The notes under the pieces are model-generated. The model ran no database searches. It saw only the letters and a list, made by a program, of their open reading frames with translations, and was not told where the DNA came from. A program made the position numbers and the translations under genes. From Halichoerus grypus (lineage: Eukaryota; Chordata; Mammalia; Carnivora; Phocidae), in the NCBI RefSeq assembly GCF_964656455.1, contig NC_135719.1:5435163-5499162 (forward strand): a DNA stretch of 64,000 nucleotides, given 5' to 3'. Below, piece after piece: positions 54,401 through 64,000 of this stretch; within the stretch, counting starts at the first letter, position 1, and each line of letters starts with the position of its first letter.

Positions 54401-55844
54401 GACATGGGGCCATACGTGGAACCGCAGGATCACTCTGGGTACCCCCTGCGTCCGTGTGAAGCACACGTCTGTCTGACTCCCATTCTCCTCCCTCCCTCTG
54501 AGAATCTGCGAGACGGGAGATGGTGCTCAGAGTATGGGGTGTGTGCTTGTGGTAACGTCATAGAAGCAAAAACCCTCAAAAGTCGTAAATAGTCCTAAGT
54601 TGTGTGAGATGGAAAGTGGCCACGTGTGTGTGAAGGGTCCTGGAGCCTCCCAGACACGTCGGGGAAGCTCTTTCCAGAGGAACTGACCCGGGCGCGCGCT
54701 TACCCTCCCCCTCCCCCGCATCTCGGGCCCACCTTGCAGGTCCAGGACGGCCGCTCCACCAGCTACCCGTCCCTCCTCAGCCACCTGACCTCCATGTACC
54801 TGAACACCCCAGTGCTTGCCCTGCCCGTAGCCAAGAGGCAGCTCCCGGGCCCCAGTCTGCGCTCGTTCCATCCCCTGGCCTCCTCTCTGCCCTGTGACTT
54901 CCACCTGCTCAACCTTCGTACGCTGCAGGCCGAGGTGAGTGTCCCGCCCCGCTCCGCACCCCAGGGCCAGGCTCCAGCCTTTCCGCACCCGGACTCCTCC
55001 CGGGCCCAGTACTGCCTGCTGGGTAGCCGTGCTCTTCCACCTGGGAGCCCTGAGTGCCCCGGCCCCCCCACTGCCCCTTGTGTGTCTGTCACCCAGGATG
55101 ACGCTTTGCCTTCGGCGGAAACTGCGCTCATCTTACACCGCAAGGGGTTCGACTGTGGCCTTGAGGCCAAGAACTTGGGCTTCAACTGCACCACAAGCCA
55201 AGGCAAGGTGAGCGCGGCCCAGGTGTGGGCAGGAAAACGGGAAGGCTGCCGTGAGGGGGGCAGTGAGGGTGGGACTGGGGGTGGGGGTCCCTCCGGGGCG
55301 TTTTGGAGAGAAAGGGAGAAGCTGTTGACGGGAGAAAAGCAAGCGAGGCCTGGTGGGGGCACGTTCTGGGGCAGGGCATCCAGCCGGAGACATGTGCTCC
55401 GTGAGCAGAGGCTGCTGTCAGACGAGGTGGGAAACCCCAGAAAGAAAACCCCAGAAGCCACCACGCTGCTATTCGGTAAGCTCTGTTCGTGGTTTAAGCC
55501 GGTGCTGATAGGCGCCTCCGCGTGCCACGGCCCGTGCGGGCACCGGCGGGTCCAGCGTGGACCCAGACGTGGTCCTCAAGGACCCACGTGCAGGGAGACA
55601 CCATGTCGCCTCCGTGAGGTTCTTCAAGAGGTGACCGGGCGTATAGAGGAAGAGCGCCCAGCACAGCCCCTTACCGTGTTCCTCTCCACAGGCGGCCCTG
55701 GGGAGCCTCTTCCATGGCCTGGACGTGGGTTTCCTGCAGCCGACCTCCCTGACGTTACTGTACCCTCTGGCCTCACCCTCCAACAGCACTGACGTCTATC
55801 TGGAGCCCATGGAGATCGCCACCTTCCGCCTCCGCTTGGGCTAG
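41524..55844 (+). CDS. MAN2A2: Alpha-mannosidase IIx (22 coding exons)
   Basis: MAN2A2 is a Golgi type II membrane glycosidase (GH38) that trims alpha-1,3/1,6 mannoses during complex N-glycan synthesis. Coding exons: 41524-41655, 42210-42467, 42539-42683, 42803-42974, 43397-43524, 43738-43911, 44331-44517, 46566-46743, 47047-47249, 47452-47634, 47809-47923, 48155-48222, 48366-48531, 49093-49329, 49562-49684, 50004-50118, 50370-50503, 50654-50795, 52832-52965, 54740-54934, 55097-55207, 55692-55844. The joined frame gives 1150 aa, the same length as human. The active-site signatures are all intact. The intron after 42974 starts with GC, not GT. A possible extra 75-base exon at 53227-53301 is listed separately. 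The start is supported by A at -3 and by the signal-anchor that follows. Confidence 0.97.
44518..46565 (+). other. MAN2A2: Large MAN2A2 intron
   Basis: This intron of about 2 kb separates the exons at 44331 and 46566. It contains a MIR copy at 45600-45800 and otherwise unassigned sequence. Confidence 0.6.
45600..45800 (-). repeat. MIR in MAN2A2 intron
   Basis: AAACTGAGGCCCAGAGAGGT then AAGTAACTTGCCCAGGGTCA is a well-preserved reverse MIR core, with GCCAGGCACAGTTCTAAGTG upstream. Confidence 0.75.
49030..49092 (+). repeat. CCCTCCCT pyrimidine repeat before a MAN2A2 exon
   Basis: A nearly pure C/T run of about 60 bases ends in CGGCAG directly before the exon at 49093 and serves as an unusually long polypyrimidine tract. 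Confidence 0.75.
51170..51352 (+). mobile_element. CAN-SINE in MAN2A2 intron
   Basis: GGGGCGCCTGGGTGGTTCATT head, GTGAGATCGAGCCCC B box, CT tract and A-rich tail. Confidence 0.92.
51836..52029 (-). mobile_element. CAN-SINE in MAN2A2 intron
   Basis: Reverse copy ending GAGCCACCCGGGCGCCC, with an expanded C run in the middle at 51921-51932. Confidence 0.93.
53227..53301 (+). other. MAN2A2: Possible in-frame 25-codon cassette exon of MAN2A2
   Basis: Between the exons ending 52965 and starting 54740 lies a 75-base segment with a good acceptor (pyrimidine tract ending CCCCCACCAG) and donor (GAG|GTAAGG). Both flanking junctions are phase 0. The segment translates without a stop as [13 protein letters not shown] followed by [12 protein letters not shown]. 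Inclusion would lengthen the protein to 1175 aa. The canonical human protein does not contain it, as far as I recall. Confidence 0.4.
53755..53940. mobile_element. hAT-type DNA transposon remnant (MER3-like)
   Basis: TAGCCACGTGTGGATATTTAAAT and GCCACAAGTGGCTAGCAGCC with GCAGAAAGTTCTAGTGG resemble a known nonautonomous hAT element. Family name is tentative. Confidence 0.5.
54060..54260. repeat. Diverged old repeat in MAN2A2 intron
   Basis: Resembles the repeat at 23560-24080 (AGGGAGACTGGAGGCCAGTGA). Weak. Confidence 0.3.
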
Positions 55845-56780
55845 GGCTTCCTGTGGCCTGAAGAGAAAGTTCATCCACAGAGACTGCCTCTTACACAAGG
55901 TCGGGTGGGACAAACCGGACGGGTATCCTGTCCCGATCTACCTCTCAGAACTGTGACACGCGGGGCTCCGCCCTCATTTTCTGTTTATCGTTGCTTCTGT
56001 GTCCGGTGGCAGCCCCAAGCCCCGTGTCGGGTAGACAGGGCAGACACTAGTGAGATCGTGACAAGAGGGCCCTGGGTCAGAGTGCGCGGTGCCGGCCTCA
56101 GCTTTGGGTTATGAGTGGCGCCCAGTGGGGCACAGGCTCAAGCACCCATCGTTGTCCCATAATGGGATGGAGGAGAAGCAGGGTCAGAACAGGTAGGGGA
56201 GGCTGAGTGGGTAGCAGCCCAGCGCCGGGGTCACTGGAGGCAGGACCTGGCTCTAGGGGGACCCTCTGGTTACGGAGGGACTGCTTGTCCGGATGTGACC
56301 AGCAGGAGCTGAGTGACGGCTGGGAGGAGGGGGATGGGGACCCAGAGTTAGCACTGGGGCAGCAGAGGAATCCCTGCTTTCTGTGACGGTTCCGCTATAA
56401 GAGCTCCCTGGCCTGCACGCCCCGGCTCGGGGCTGTGGGCTGGCAGGAAGGACTCGCGAGAGACCATGTCATGGCCAGAGCTCAGAGGACGCTTCAGATA
56501 CCAAACCTCCCCCCCACCTCATCGCGGGCACTTGGTCTGTGTGTGTTGATGTGTGGGATGGTGGCAGGGACGTGGGGGTCCTCCATCCTCCCTGACCCCT
56601 CTTTGGTTCCCGTACTCTGGACACCACTGTCCTCGGGAGCTCCTTCCCATCCTGGGGGCATTTGGTCTGGCACACCTCCTTTCCGTGGAGAGAAAGTGGA
56701 GCCTCCAAGCGCCCATAAGTGCGAGCAATTTGAGAAGGCTTTCAGCCCCATCCCTGCGTGGGGGGGTTCATCCTTCTACA
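55845..56780 (+). other. MAN2A2: MAN2A2 3' UTR, end not resolved
   Basis: Unique-looking sequence follows the stop codon. No AATAAA or ATTAAA is visible until 56943, which is already inside an L1-like fragment. The next AATAAA sites are at 57563 and 58107. The true 3' end is therefore unclear. Confidence 0.5.
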
Positions 56781-56849
56781 GAAGTGTTTGACTCCTGGCA
56801 CGGGGACTGGGGATACATAGCGTACATTAGGGAGTACGGCTGCTCATCA

Positions 56850-57900
56850 GCCTTCATTTCAGCTTCGATTAATAGAGAAAAGTTTCTGATCGTCTCTATA
56901 GATGCTGAAACGATATTTGGTAAAGTTTAAGATCTATCCCTTATTAAAAATCTTAGTAAGTTAAGATTACAAAGAGACGTCCTCATCTAGATAAAAAATC
57001 TCTATCACAAACCAGCAGTTAATGACATTCTAAAGAACCACAAGCATTCCCATACAAGTCGGAAACTAGGACACTCGTTAGCAGTGTCACCCCAGCAGGA
57101 GAGCAGGGGAAGGAGAGGAAGTTACAACTGTCATTATTTGCAGACGATAGCACGGCCGACCTATAAAATCTAAGAGAGTCAGCGGGAGACCTACTAAGAT
57201 CATTCTGTAAGCGGGCACAGACGATAGACATGATGCTCCTGGAAAGATTTCGGTTCTCTCTGAATCAACCCATAAATTCAGTGTATTCCAGCATGGTTGG
57301 ATACTTTGGGAATTTGATAAGTTCTCAAGTTCATGTGGAAGAGTAAATATGTGAGAATATTAAATTCTGACGCTGGTGAGTCAGGGGCGGGGAGCACTGA
57401 GGGGGTGAAGGACTGCCCAGGAGTGGCCCCTGTGACCTGGGGTGGGCTCGGACAGACAGGCTTGTGGAACAAAAGGCAGAGTCCAGAAGCAGACCCCCAG
57501 GTAGACAGGAACGTAGTAGGATAAAAGGAGTATTTGAAGTGGGGGAAAAAGATGGATTGTTTAATAAATAGGAGTTTAAGACAACTGGCCCTCAAAGTAA
57601 GAGTTAGATCTGTAACTCACAGTTGCCACAAAAATTAGTTCGAGGGAAGAAACCAAAAAAGTTCCAACTACAAAATTACTGAAGGAAATACAGGAGATTA
57701 TTATATCTCTGGTGTGGAAGGCTCTGTTTTAAACATAACACGAAACCTAAAAGCTCTAATAAGGGAAAAGATAAACAGATTTTACCACCCCAAAATATTG
57801 AAAGTTTGTGTATGATGGAAAACATCATGGTTACAACACAAATGACAGATTGGGAGAAAATGTTTGCTGCACTTCCAATATTGATGAGTTAATTACTCCA
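56850..57900 (+). mobile_element. Decayed L1 ORF2 fragment
   Basis: The sequence reads as a broken L1 reverse-transcriptase region: AATCTCTATCACAAACCAGC, AGTGTCACCCCAGCAGGAG, and AACTGTCATTATTTGCAGACGA, which encodes the LFADD motif. Later pieces (TTTAATAAATAGGAG, GACAGATTGGGAGAAAATGT) continue ORF2. An unrelated stretch at about 57365-57500 interrupts it. Confidence 0.65.
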
Positions 57901-60020
57901 GGAGAAAAGCTTGCTTTGGGGTCCTTGGAGAGGGTCCCCCAGGCCTGCTCAGTCACTCCCCGAACAAGAGTTCTTCCAGATCATCCAGGGCTGTTGTTGC
58001 CAGCGTTGGGCCAGGGCACATGGAAGCCTGTCTAAATCGTTGTGGAAGAAATAAGATTACCAATGTGAGGTGCTCAGCACAGAGTGCCCGGTACCTAGAG
58101 GAGCTCAATAAATAGGAACTGTAATCTTATTAGTAAAGGACGCTAAGCAGTTATATCACAGTAGGTGGTATTTGCTAGTATCACGTGACTTGTAATCAAA
58201 TGATAAGGGAGACTCTGTGAACCGCGCCCCCCCCCCCCCCCGGAAATGAGCAGAATAAAGGCTCTTACCTTTGGAGGTCTTAGATGTACCATGGAATTAT
58301 TCATCTGCCAGGAACAATGTTTAATCCTGCACACTGGCCTTTTAAAACTACTCCAGGCAGCGGTGTTCAAGATGTGGTCCAGAATCACCAGGAGTGTTTG
58401 TTTCAGGCCCAGCTTTTTGGCCTGTCCTGGCGAGGGCTGCCCCTCAGCCTGGATGTGGGGATGAGGGGCCCATGGAGCAGAGACCGAGCCTCGTTGAGAC
58501 AGCCCTATAACGAGAACCAGAGACAGACCTTCCAGTTGTGTGTGGGAGGGAAAGCCAATTCCGGGGCACCATCTACTGAACCCATTTCTGGGGGTAGCAG
58601 TCAAAGAATCTGCATTTTTAACAAGCTTCCAGGCGATTCTTTTGCACACGGTAGTTGGAAATGGGCCTATGATTTTAAGGCAAGCAGCAGCCCTTTACCA
58701 CAGAGCCCTGGCACTGAGGCCTCCATTCTGAAGGTTATAATCATAATTAGAACCAGGACATGACACAGAAGCAACTTCAACCCCTGGCACTAGAATTCTC
58801 TTCCTCCCTGCACCCCTCCAGCCACTTAGAACTACCCCATTTCCACAAAGAAAGGAACTCTGGGAAGGCGGACTGAAACCAAGCACCATGTCCTCCTGTG
58901 CAGGGTGAGCCAGGCACGGACTGTGCTCTGACTCAGCTTCCCTGGGGAGTGGGCAGAGAGACCCGCAGAAAGAACAGCGTCTCTCAGCGGAAGCTCACCT
59001 GCCTCCCCCACCATCACAGCAGTCGGCTACCTGCACTCACGCCCTCATGGAGGAGGAGAAGCACAGTCCGGGTGGTGGGAACGAGGCTCACCACCCAAAA
59101 TCAAGATCTCTGTTTTTCACTAACAAAAATGTGTACACATAAACACTTCGAGGGGCAGGTCTCATAGCAAGAACAGGTGAGGGAGGAGGAGGCCAGATCC
59201 TTCAAGACAAACCCTGATTTTACTTAGGGTCTGTGGGAAATCAATTCAGAACTTCTTAACGGTTACCAGGACCAAGTGGATCTGCAGAGAGTCTCTGTCC
59301 AGTCTGGGTCCTGACTTTGGACCCTCCCCCAACTGAGGCTAAGCCTGAACTGAAAGTGAACTCTGTGGGCACAGGAGACCTGGAGGGGTGGGAGATGAGG
59401 ACTTCCCAGCCCTTGGAACATGAGAGGGTTGAAGATGTAAAACCCAGCACGGAGTGTGGAAGCCTCGAGGAGCTCTCCGGGGGGGGGGGGGGGGGGGGGG
59501 GGCGGCGACGGGTTTCCCTGTCGGCGCGCTGAAGGACTTGCATTGAAACCAGGGGCGTGAGCACACCTGAACTGTTACCTCAACTCCTGATGCCTCGGAA
59601 TGGGGAGTGAGATAAATGCAAAAGCACGGTCCTCCTAAGACCGGAGGAACTCTCCTTTTGACCCAGAACTGAGAACAGCGACGGCCCTGAGCAGATGGGA
59701 AGCTGCACAGCTTAAGGGAAAGAGCAGTGGAGGGGAGCCGTGCCAGGCTGTCGGAGTCCCTGTGGGACACACAGGTAACCGAGAATGACCGAGGAATGCC
59801 GAGAGGCCAGAACCAGGCCAAGTGAGGAGCACAGGACGAGAAAGCAAAGAGGCTGCGAGGAAAAACATGACAAAATGTAAACAGCCCCAAATAATACTTT
59901 ATTGAAATAGAGTTGACATGTGGGAGAAACACTGGATTTGGTGCAGACGACAAAGAGGGATTTGGAAAACAGAGCTGAGGAATCACTTGAAGATACCACA
60001 GAGCTAAAAGGAAAATATAA
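57901..60020. other. Intergenic stretch after MAN2A2, no gene seen
   Basis: Contains a MIR-like end near 58060-58130, a C run at 58225-58241, a possible hAT remnant at about 58350-58640 (CAGAATCACCAGGAGTG, ATCTGCATTTTTAACAAG) and a run of 24 G at 59479-59502. No splice-flanked open frame is convincing. Confidence 0.4.
59479..59502 (+). repeat. Homopolymer of 24 G
   Basis: Uninterrupted run of G followed by CGGCGACG. Confidence 0.9.
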
Positions 60021-60041
60021 AAGGTTAAGAAATATGGCAGA

Positions 60042-60243
60042 CAGGGGCGCCTGTGTGGCTCATTTGGTTGAGCAACTCTCAGTTTTGGCTCAGGTCATGG
60101 TCTCAGGGTCCTGAGATCGAGCCCTGTGTCAGGCTCTGCACTTGAGGGGGCACCTGCTTCAGAGTCTGTCGCCCTCTGCCCCTCCCCCACTGGAGTGTTT
60201 TCTCTCTCTCAAATAAATATGTAAAATCCTAAAAGAAAAAAAA
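60042..60243 (+). mobile_element. CAN-SINE with 15-base target-site duplication
   Basis: GGGGCGCCTGTGTGGCTCA head and A-rich tail. Flanked by AAGAAATATGGCAGA at 60027-60041 and 60244-60258. Confidence 0.95.
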
Positions 60244-60259
60244 AAGAAATATGGCAGAT

Positions 60260-60980
60260 AGACTTGGAAGCATTGACAATGTTTAGTAGCACTTTTAGGA
60301 GAGACTAGTGAGTAGGGAAGAGGAAACCATCAAAAGGATAGTGGGTGCGGTTCTTCAGAAATGAAGAAAGATATGTATGAGTCCTTGGAATGAAAGTGCT
60401 CAGCAAGTTCCAAGAAAGGAATGTTTAAAAAAATCCTCCCTTACATATATTGCAAATAAAACCTTAAAAATCAACCAGAAAGAGACTCCAAAAGGAAAGA
60501 CCACCAAAATGACAGCAGACTTCTAGTTAGCATCAATAGATAACCTGGAGTCCATGAAATAATACAATCAGACTTTGAGAACATAACTGCCAACTCTGGA
60601 TCTGGTGTTAGCTATGCTCCCATTCAGAGTGAGGGAGAAATGGCATTCCAAACATGCAAAGGCTAAGAGTTTGCAGTGTACCAAACTTAAGTGGAGGAAC
60701 AAAGGTGTTCTTCAGAAAAAAAAAAATCCAGGGTGCATAAACCAATGGTGGGTAGACCTAATAAGTATTGGCTATAAGCTATAATATAGCTTTAAAAGAG
60801 GCAAGAATGAATATTCCAGATAGCAATAATGTTAGGTATTATTCCTGGGGTCCTTGTTCAGAAGAAATAAAAGCACACCTCATGATTCATATGCACAAAG
60901 AAATGGATGACGATGTTCACTGGAGCGTTACGTGGTGTGGTGAAAAGCTGGAAACAAAACCTGTCAGAAAGGGCAATGCA
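60260..60980 (+). mobile_element. L1 fragments
   Basis: GAAAGACCACCAAAATGACAG, ACATAACTGCCAACTCTGGA and AGAAATGGCATTCCAAACATG resemble L1 internal sequence. The end near 60860-60960 (CATGATTCATATGCACAAAG, GTGAAAAGCTGGAAACAAAAC) resembles an L1 3' region that resumes after the SINEs at 61300-61415. Confidence 0.5.
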
Positions 60981-60981
60981 T

Positions 60982-61096
60982 AGTGGCACCTGACTGGCTC
61001 AGTTGGTAGAGCATAGGACTATTGATCTTGGGGTTGTGGGTTCAGGCCCCACATCGGGCACAGAGCTTGTTTAAATAAAAAAAAATTTTTTTTAAA
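60982..61096 (+). mobile_element. Short tRNA-derived SINE
   Basis: TGGCACCTGACTGGCTCAGT, GGTTGTGGGTTCAGGCCCC, then TAAATAAAAAAAAA. This subtype has the tRNA-like head but lacks the CT tract of typical CAN-SINEs. Confidence 0.8.
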
Positions 61097-61107
61097 GGAA
61101 TGCATAG

Positions 61108-61284
61108 GGACGCCTGGATGGCTCAGTCAGTTAAGCATCTGCCGCCTTCAACTCAGGTCATGATCCCAGGATCTTGGGATCAAACCTCACATCAGGCTCC
61201 CTGCTCAGTGTGGAGTGTGCTGCTCCCCCTGCTTGTGCGCTCACACGCTCTCTCTCTCTCTCTGACAAATAATAAATAAAAAAG
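61108..61284 (+). mobile_element. CAN-SINE
   Basis: GGACGCCTGGATGGCTCAGT head with CT tract and AATAAATAAAAAA tail. Confidence 0.92.
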
Positions 61285-61299
61285 GGAATGTGTAAAGAA

Positions 61300-61415
61300 A
61301 ATACTGTCCATTCATATAATGAAATACTAGAAAGTAGTTTAAAGGAGTGAGCTAAACATTCATGTGCATTGACAGGGATAAATCTCAAAAGCATTGCTAA
61401 AGGAAAAGAAAGTTA
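61300..61415 (+). mobile_element. L1 3' fragment between SINEs
   Basis: CATTCATATAATGAAATACTAG and GGATAAATCTCAAAAGCATT are typical L1 3' region sequence, continuing the L1 before 60982. Confidence 0.55.
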
Positions 61416-61416
61416 C

Positions 61417-61520
61417 AGGGGTGCCTGGCTGGCTCAGTCGGTAAAGCATGCAACTCTTGATCTCAGGGTTGCAAGTTTGAGTCCCACCTTAGGTGTAGAG
61501 ATGACAAATTAAAAAAAAAA
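61417..61520 (+). mobile_element. Short tRNA-derived SINE
   Basis: GGGGTGCCTGGCTGGCTCAG, GGGTTGCAAGTTTGAGTCCC, then an A tail; same short subtype as at 60982. AAGTTACAG and AAGTTAGAG flank it. Confidence 0.8.
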
Positions 61521-61840
61521 AGTTAGAGTGATACATACTTACGACAAAATACTCCAAAACAAGTACTATAAGGCCAGTCTTTTCAACAAATGGTGTTGAA
61601 AGAAGTTCTACTAGGGGTAAAATGCTATCAAACAGCATCGCCCACTACAGAAAAATCGATTGAAAAGAGTCAATGTGGCAAGCTAAATTATTAAGAATCG
61701 GCCACAGCCACCCCACCTTCAGCAACCAGCACCCTGATCAGTCAGCAGCCATCAAGGACACAAGATCCTCCACCAGCAAAAAGATTACAACTCACTGAAA
61801 GCTCAGATGATGATTAGCAGTTCTTTGGCAATAAAGTATT

Positions 61841-62046
61841 ATTATTTTTTATTTATTTTTTTAAAGATTTTATTTATTTATCTGAGAGAGAGAATGGGAG
61901 ACAGAGGGCATGAGAGGGGGAGGATCAGAGGGAGAAGCAGACTCCCCACTGAGCAGGGAGCCCGATGTGGGACTCGATCCAGGGACTCCAGGATCATGAC
62001 CTGAGCCGAAGGCAGTTGCTTAACCAATTGAGCCACCCAGGCGCCC
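61841..62046 (-). mobile_element. CAN-SINE with 15-base target-site duplication
   Basis: Reverse copy ending GAGCCACCCAGGCGCCC. Perfect duplication TGGCAATAAAGTATT at 61826-61840 and 62047-62061. Confidence 0.95.
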
Positions 62047-62329
62047 TGGCAATAAAGTATTTTTAAATTAAGGTACACTGTTTTCTTAAAGACCATGCTA
62101 CTGCACACTTAATATACTACAGTACATGTTTGTAAACATAACATACACACTGGGAAACCAGAAGTTTCATTTGACCCGCTTTATTGTGATATTCCCTTTA
62201 TTGTCGTGGTCTGGGACTGAACCCGCAATATTTTCGAGTTATGCCCGTAATCTCAAATGGCTTAGGGGAAAAAGTTACTGTACTTCCAACTTTTAAGTTT
62301 CTGATTGTTTAAAAATATATATTGAGTTA

Positions 62330-62514
62330 AGGGCCCCTGGGTGGCTCAGTCGGTTAGGTGTCCTACTCTCAGTTTTGGCTCGGGTCATGATCTCATGGGT
62401 TGTGAGACTGAGCCCGGCCTCAGGCTCCCCTCTCATTGGGGAGTCAGCTTAGATATGCTCTCCCTCTGTCCCTTCTCCTGCTTGTGCTCTCTCTCTCTCA
62501 AATAAAATCTTAAA
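62330..62514 (+). mobile_element. CAN-SINE whose tail was hit by a second SINE
   Basis: GGGCCCCTGGGTGGCTCAGT head to the CTCTCAAATAAAATCTTAAA tail. The tail is repeated after the second SINE, at 62714-62733. Confidence 0.93.
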
Positions 62515-62713
62515 TATTTTTTTTTTAAGATTTTATTTATTTATTTGACAGAGAGAGACACAGCGAGAGAAGGAACACAAGCAGGGGGAGTGGGAGAGGG
62601 AGAAGCAGGCTTCCCACGGAGCAGGGAGCCTGATGTGGGGCTCGATCCCAGGACCCCGGGACCACGACCCGAGCTGAAGGCAGACGCTCAACAACTGAAC
62701 TACCCAGGCGCCC
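62515..62713 (-). mobile_element. CAN-SINE nested in the tail of another SINE
   Basis: Reverse copy with AAGATTTTATTTATTTATTT start and CTACCCAGGCGCCC end. The 20-base target duplication (62495-62514 and 62714-62733) consists of the tail of the older SINE. Confidence 0.95.
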
Positions 62714-62739
62714 CTCTCAAATAAAATCTTAAAAAAAAA

Positions 62740-63060
62740 ACTTGAAAAAAAATTTTAAAGGCCTAATAGTGTGGCAAAAAGGGGAATTATGGTCCTGATT
62801 CTGTCACTGTTCCACCTGTTTGACCATTAACAAGTCTTCTCACCTCCCTGAGCTTCATATTTTGTCTCTGTAAAATGAGAACAATAGCCCGGCCCTGCGC
62901 TACTGCCTTGTCTGGTTAGTATACAGAACAGATGAAGTAACTAACACCTGTGAAGAGGTTTTTTTGTACAACATCAAGCGCCCTGTGTGACAATTTACCC
63001 CTGCATTCTGTAAGTAACAGGATTTTCATTAAATGTCCTGAAACCTTAATTTTAAGCCAC
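62740..63060. other. Unassigned sequence with a MIR-like part
   Basis: CACCTCCCTGAGCTTCATAT, then GTCTCTGTAAAATGAGAACA, looks like a forward MIR core at about 62830-62960. No gene signal. Confidence 0.45.
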
Positions 63061-63064
63061 TTAA

Positions 63065-63275
63065 AAGCTGCAGATATATATATTTTATTTGATATTAAAT
63101 AGATATTATATATATATAAACTGCAGGTTTATCATATATACATTTATTAATAGTATAATAATAAATATACTATCTGTTAATATATAAAGTATATTACTAT
63201 GCTATTAATAAATTATTGATTTATTATCGTTTATATATAAGTATATATGTAAATATATGTATTCAAGTGTAAGGA
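63065..63275. repeat. AT-rich tract
   Basis: About 210 bases almost purely A/T, with many TATATA and ATTAATA steps. Confidence 0.85.
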
Positions 63276-63549
63276 ATAAAGTTTTTAAAAGTCCTGTAAT
63301 CCTACCTCCCCGCAAATAATTTATTAAACTAAAACCAAAATTCTCCAAAACATACCACATCCTGGCCAGCCTTAAGAGGACTACACTGAACTTTGAACTT
63401 TGCTGATCCATTTACCCGGGACTATCCTGAAACTCGTTTCCTTTTAAAGTCGCCTTCTTGCGGCCCTTCACCATTTTTTCCTGCAGAAACTGCGCTGGGG
63501 TCTTCTTTGGGTAAATAACCACCGTGGTCTAGCACGAAATGGCCTTTGA

Positions 63550-63850
63550 CTTAATTTCCTCGCCAATAAGCCTCAGCGGCTCGGCGGCGACCAGAAACCC
63601 GTCACCTGCAGACCCCTGCGCACGGACGCCACCTAGCGGCCGGCCGCTCCTCCCAGACCCCGCCCACACAGGCCTCCGGGGGCGGGGCCGCCCCGCGGCC
63701 ACTTCCGAAGGCGCCCGGAAGTTCTTGTCACTTAGCAACCAAAGGACCCGGCGGCGTGATAGGGCTGAGGTCTGGGACGGCCTGCGGACGGCGACGAGTT
63801 TTCGGGGCGGTCTGGGGTGAGGGACGCGCAGTACCCCCACCGGCCCCGTC
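63550..63850. promoter_or_regulatory. CpG-rich promoter-like segment, gene not identified
   Basis: CpG-dense island following 7 kb of repeats. It holds GGGGGCGGGGCC near 63678, two ETS-type sites in opposite orientation (ACTTCCG at 63701 and CCGGAAGT at 63715-63722) and TTAGCAAC at 63732, which resembles half of an RFX X-box. A donor-like GGTCTGGG|GTGAGG lies near 63816. The human neighbours after MAN2A2 are HDDC3 and UNC45A, but I see no coding sequence of either. Confidence 0.5.
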
Positions 63851-64000
63851 CTGTTGCTGCTGGTATGCAGGTGGCATTCCTTTCCAAAACATCTGTCATC
63901 CCGTCCAACTTTCTTAAAGAGGAAGACTACCATTTCTTGAACACCTATGTGTCAGGCTCCGTCTGAGACGGGACCTAGTCTCACCCTAGTAATCACACAG

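Larger units (their letters stand above)
48155..55844 (+). other. MAN2A2: MAN2A2 exons for the C-terminal beta-rich domains
   Basis: Eleven exons encode the part after the three-helix region of GH38 enzymes. They include the conserved stretch [15 protein letters not shown] and end in IATFRLRLG before TAG at 55842-55844. Phases match across every junction without the optional segment at 53227-53301. Confidence 0.9.

Noticed and set aside
31000..62713. Possible tRNA genes
   Set aside because: The A- and B-box-like sequences all lie in SINE heads followed by CT tracts or A tails, so these are retroposed tRNA-derived elements and not functional tRNA genes.
63500..64000. HDDC3 or UNC45A coding sequence
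   Set aside because: Expected from the human gene order, but no frame on either strand resembles these proteins in the window.

Overview
This is a nuclear genome window from a placental mammal, most likely a caniform carnivore. It holds intron-split genes, CpG-island promoters and many tRNA-derived SINEs whose head, GC-rich middle, CT tract and A-rich tail match the carnivore CAN-SINE (SINEC) family. Older mammalian repeats (MIR, L2, MER5A, L1) are interspersed. The exact species cannot be read from the sequence.

Three complete protein-coding genes lie head-to-tail on the + strand, in the order known from human 15q26.1: FURIN (CDS 11815-17788, 15 coding exons, 792 aa), FES (20894-29861, 18 coding exons, 820 aa) and MAN2A2 (41524-55844, 22 coding exons, 1150 aa). 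I placed the exon boundaries by eye from splice signals, reading frame and recognisable protein sequence. Each conceptual mRNA stays open from ATG to stop, and the lengths agree with the human proteins as I recall them (794, 822 and 1150 aa).

Layout: 1-7400 is upstream flank with old repeats. 7450-8650 is the FURIN CpG island and probable first exon. 11655-19380 holds the FURIN coding exons and 3' UTR. 19990-20700 is the FES CpG island, under 1 kb from the FURIN poly(A) signal. 20885-30057 is FES. 30060-39700 is a repeat-rich gap containing clustered SINEs, L1 pieces and a broken endogenous retrovirus with two diverged LTRs, apparently inserted into an older L1 3' end. 39780-40450 is the MAN2A2 CpG island. 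41524-55844 is the MAN2A2 coding region. 56800-63300 is L1- and SINE-rich, followed by an AT-rich tract. 63550-63850 is a further CpG-rich promoter-like segment with no gene I can assign.

Functionally, furin is the trans-Golgi proprotein convertase, MAN2A2 is a Golgi alpha-mannosidase II-type N-glycan trimming enzyme, and FES is a cytoplasmic F-BAR/SH2 tyrosine kinase. They are neighbours in the genome and not one pathway. Points most worth checking: a possible in-frame 25-codon cassette exon in MAN2A2, a frame-required GC-AG intron in MAN2A2, a minisatellite in FES that has copied a splice acceptor several times, and the unassigned promoter-like island at the right edge. I found no clear evidence of a previously undescribed biological system.
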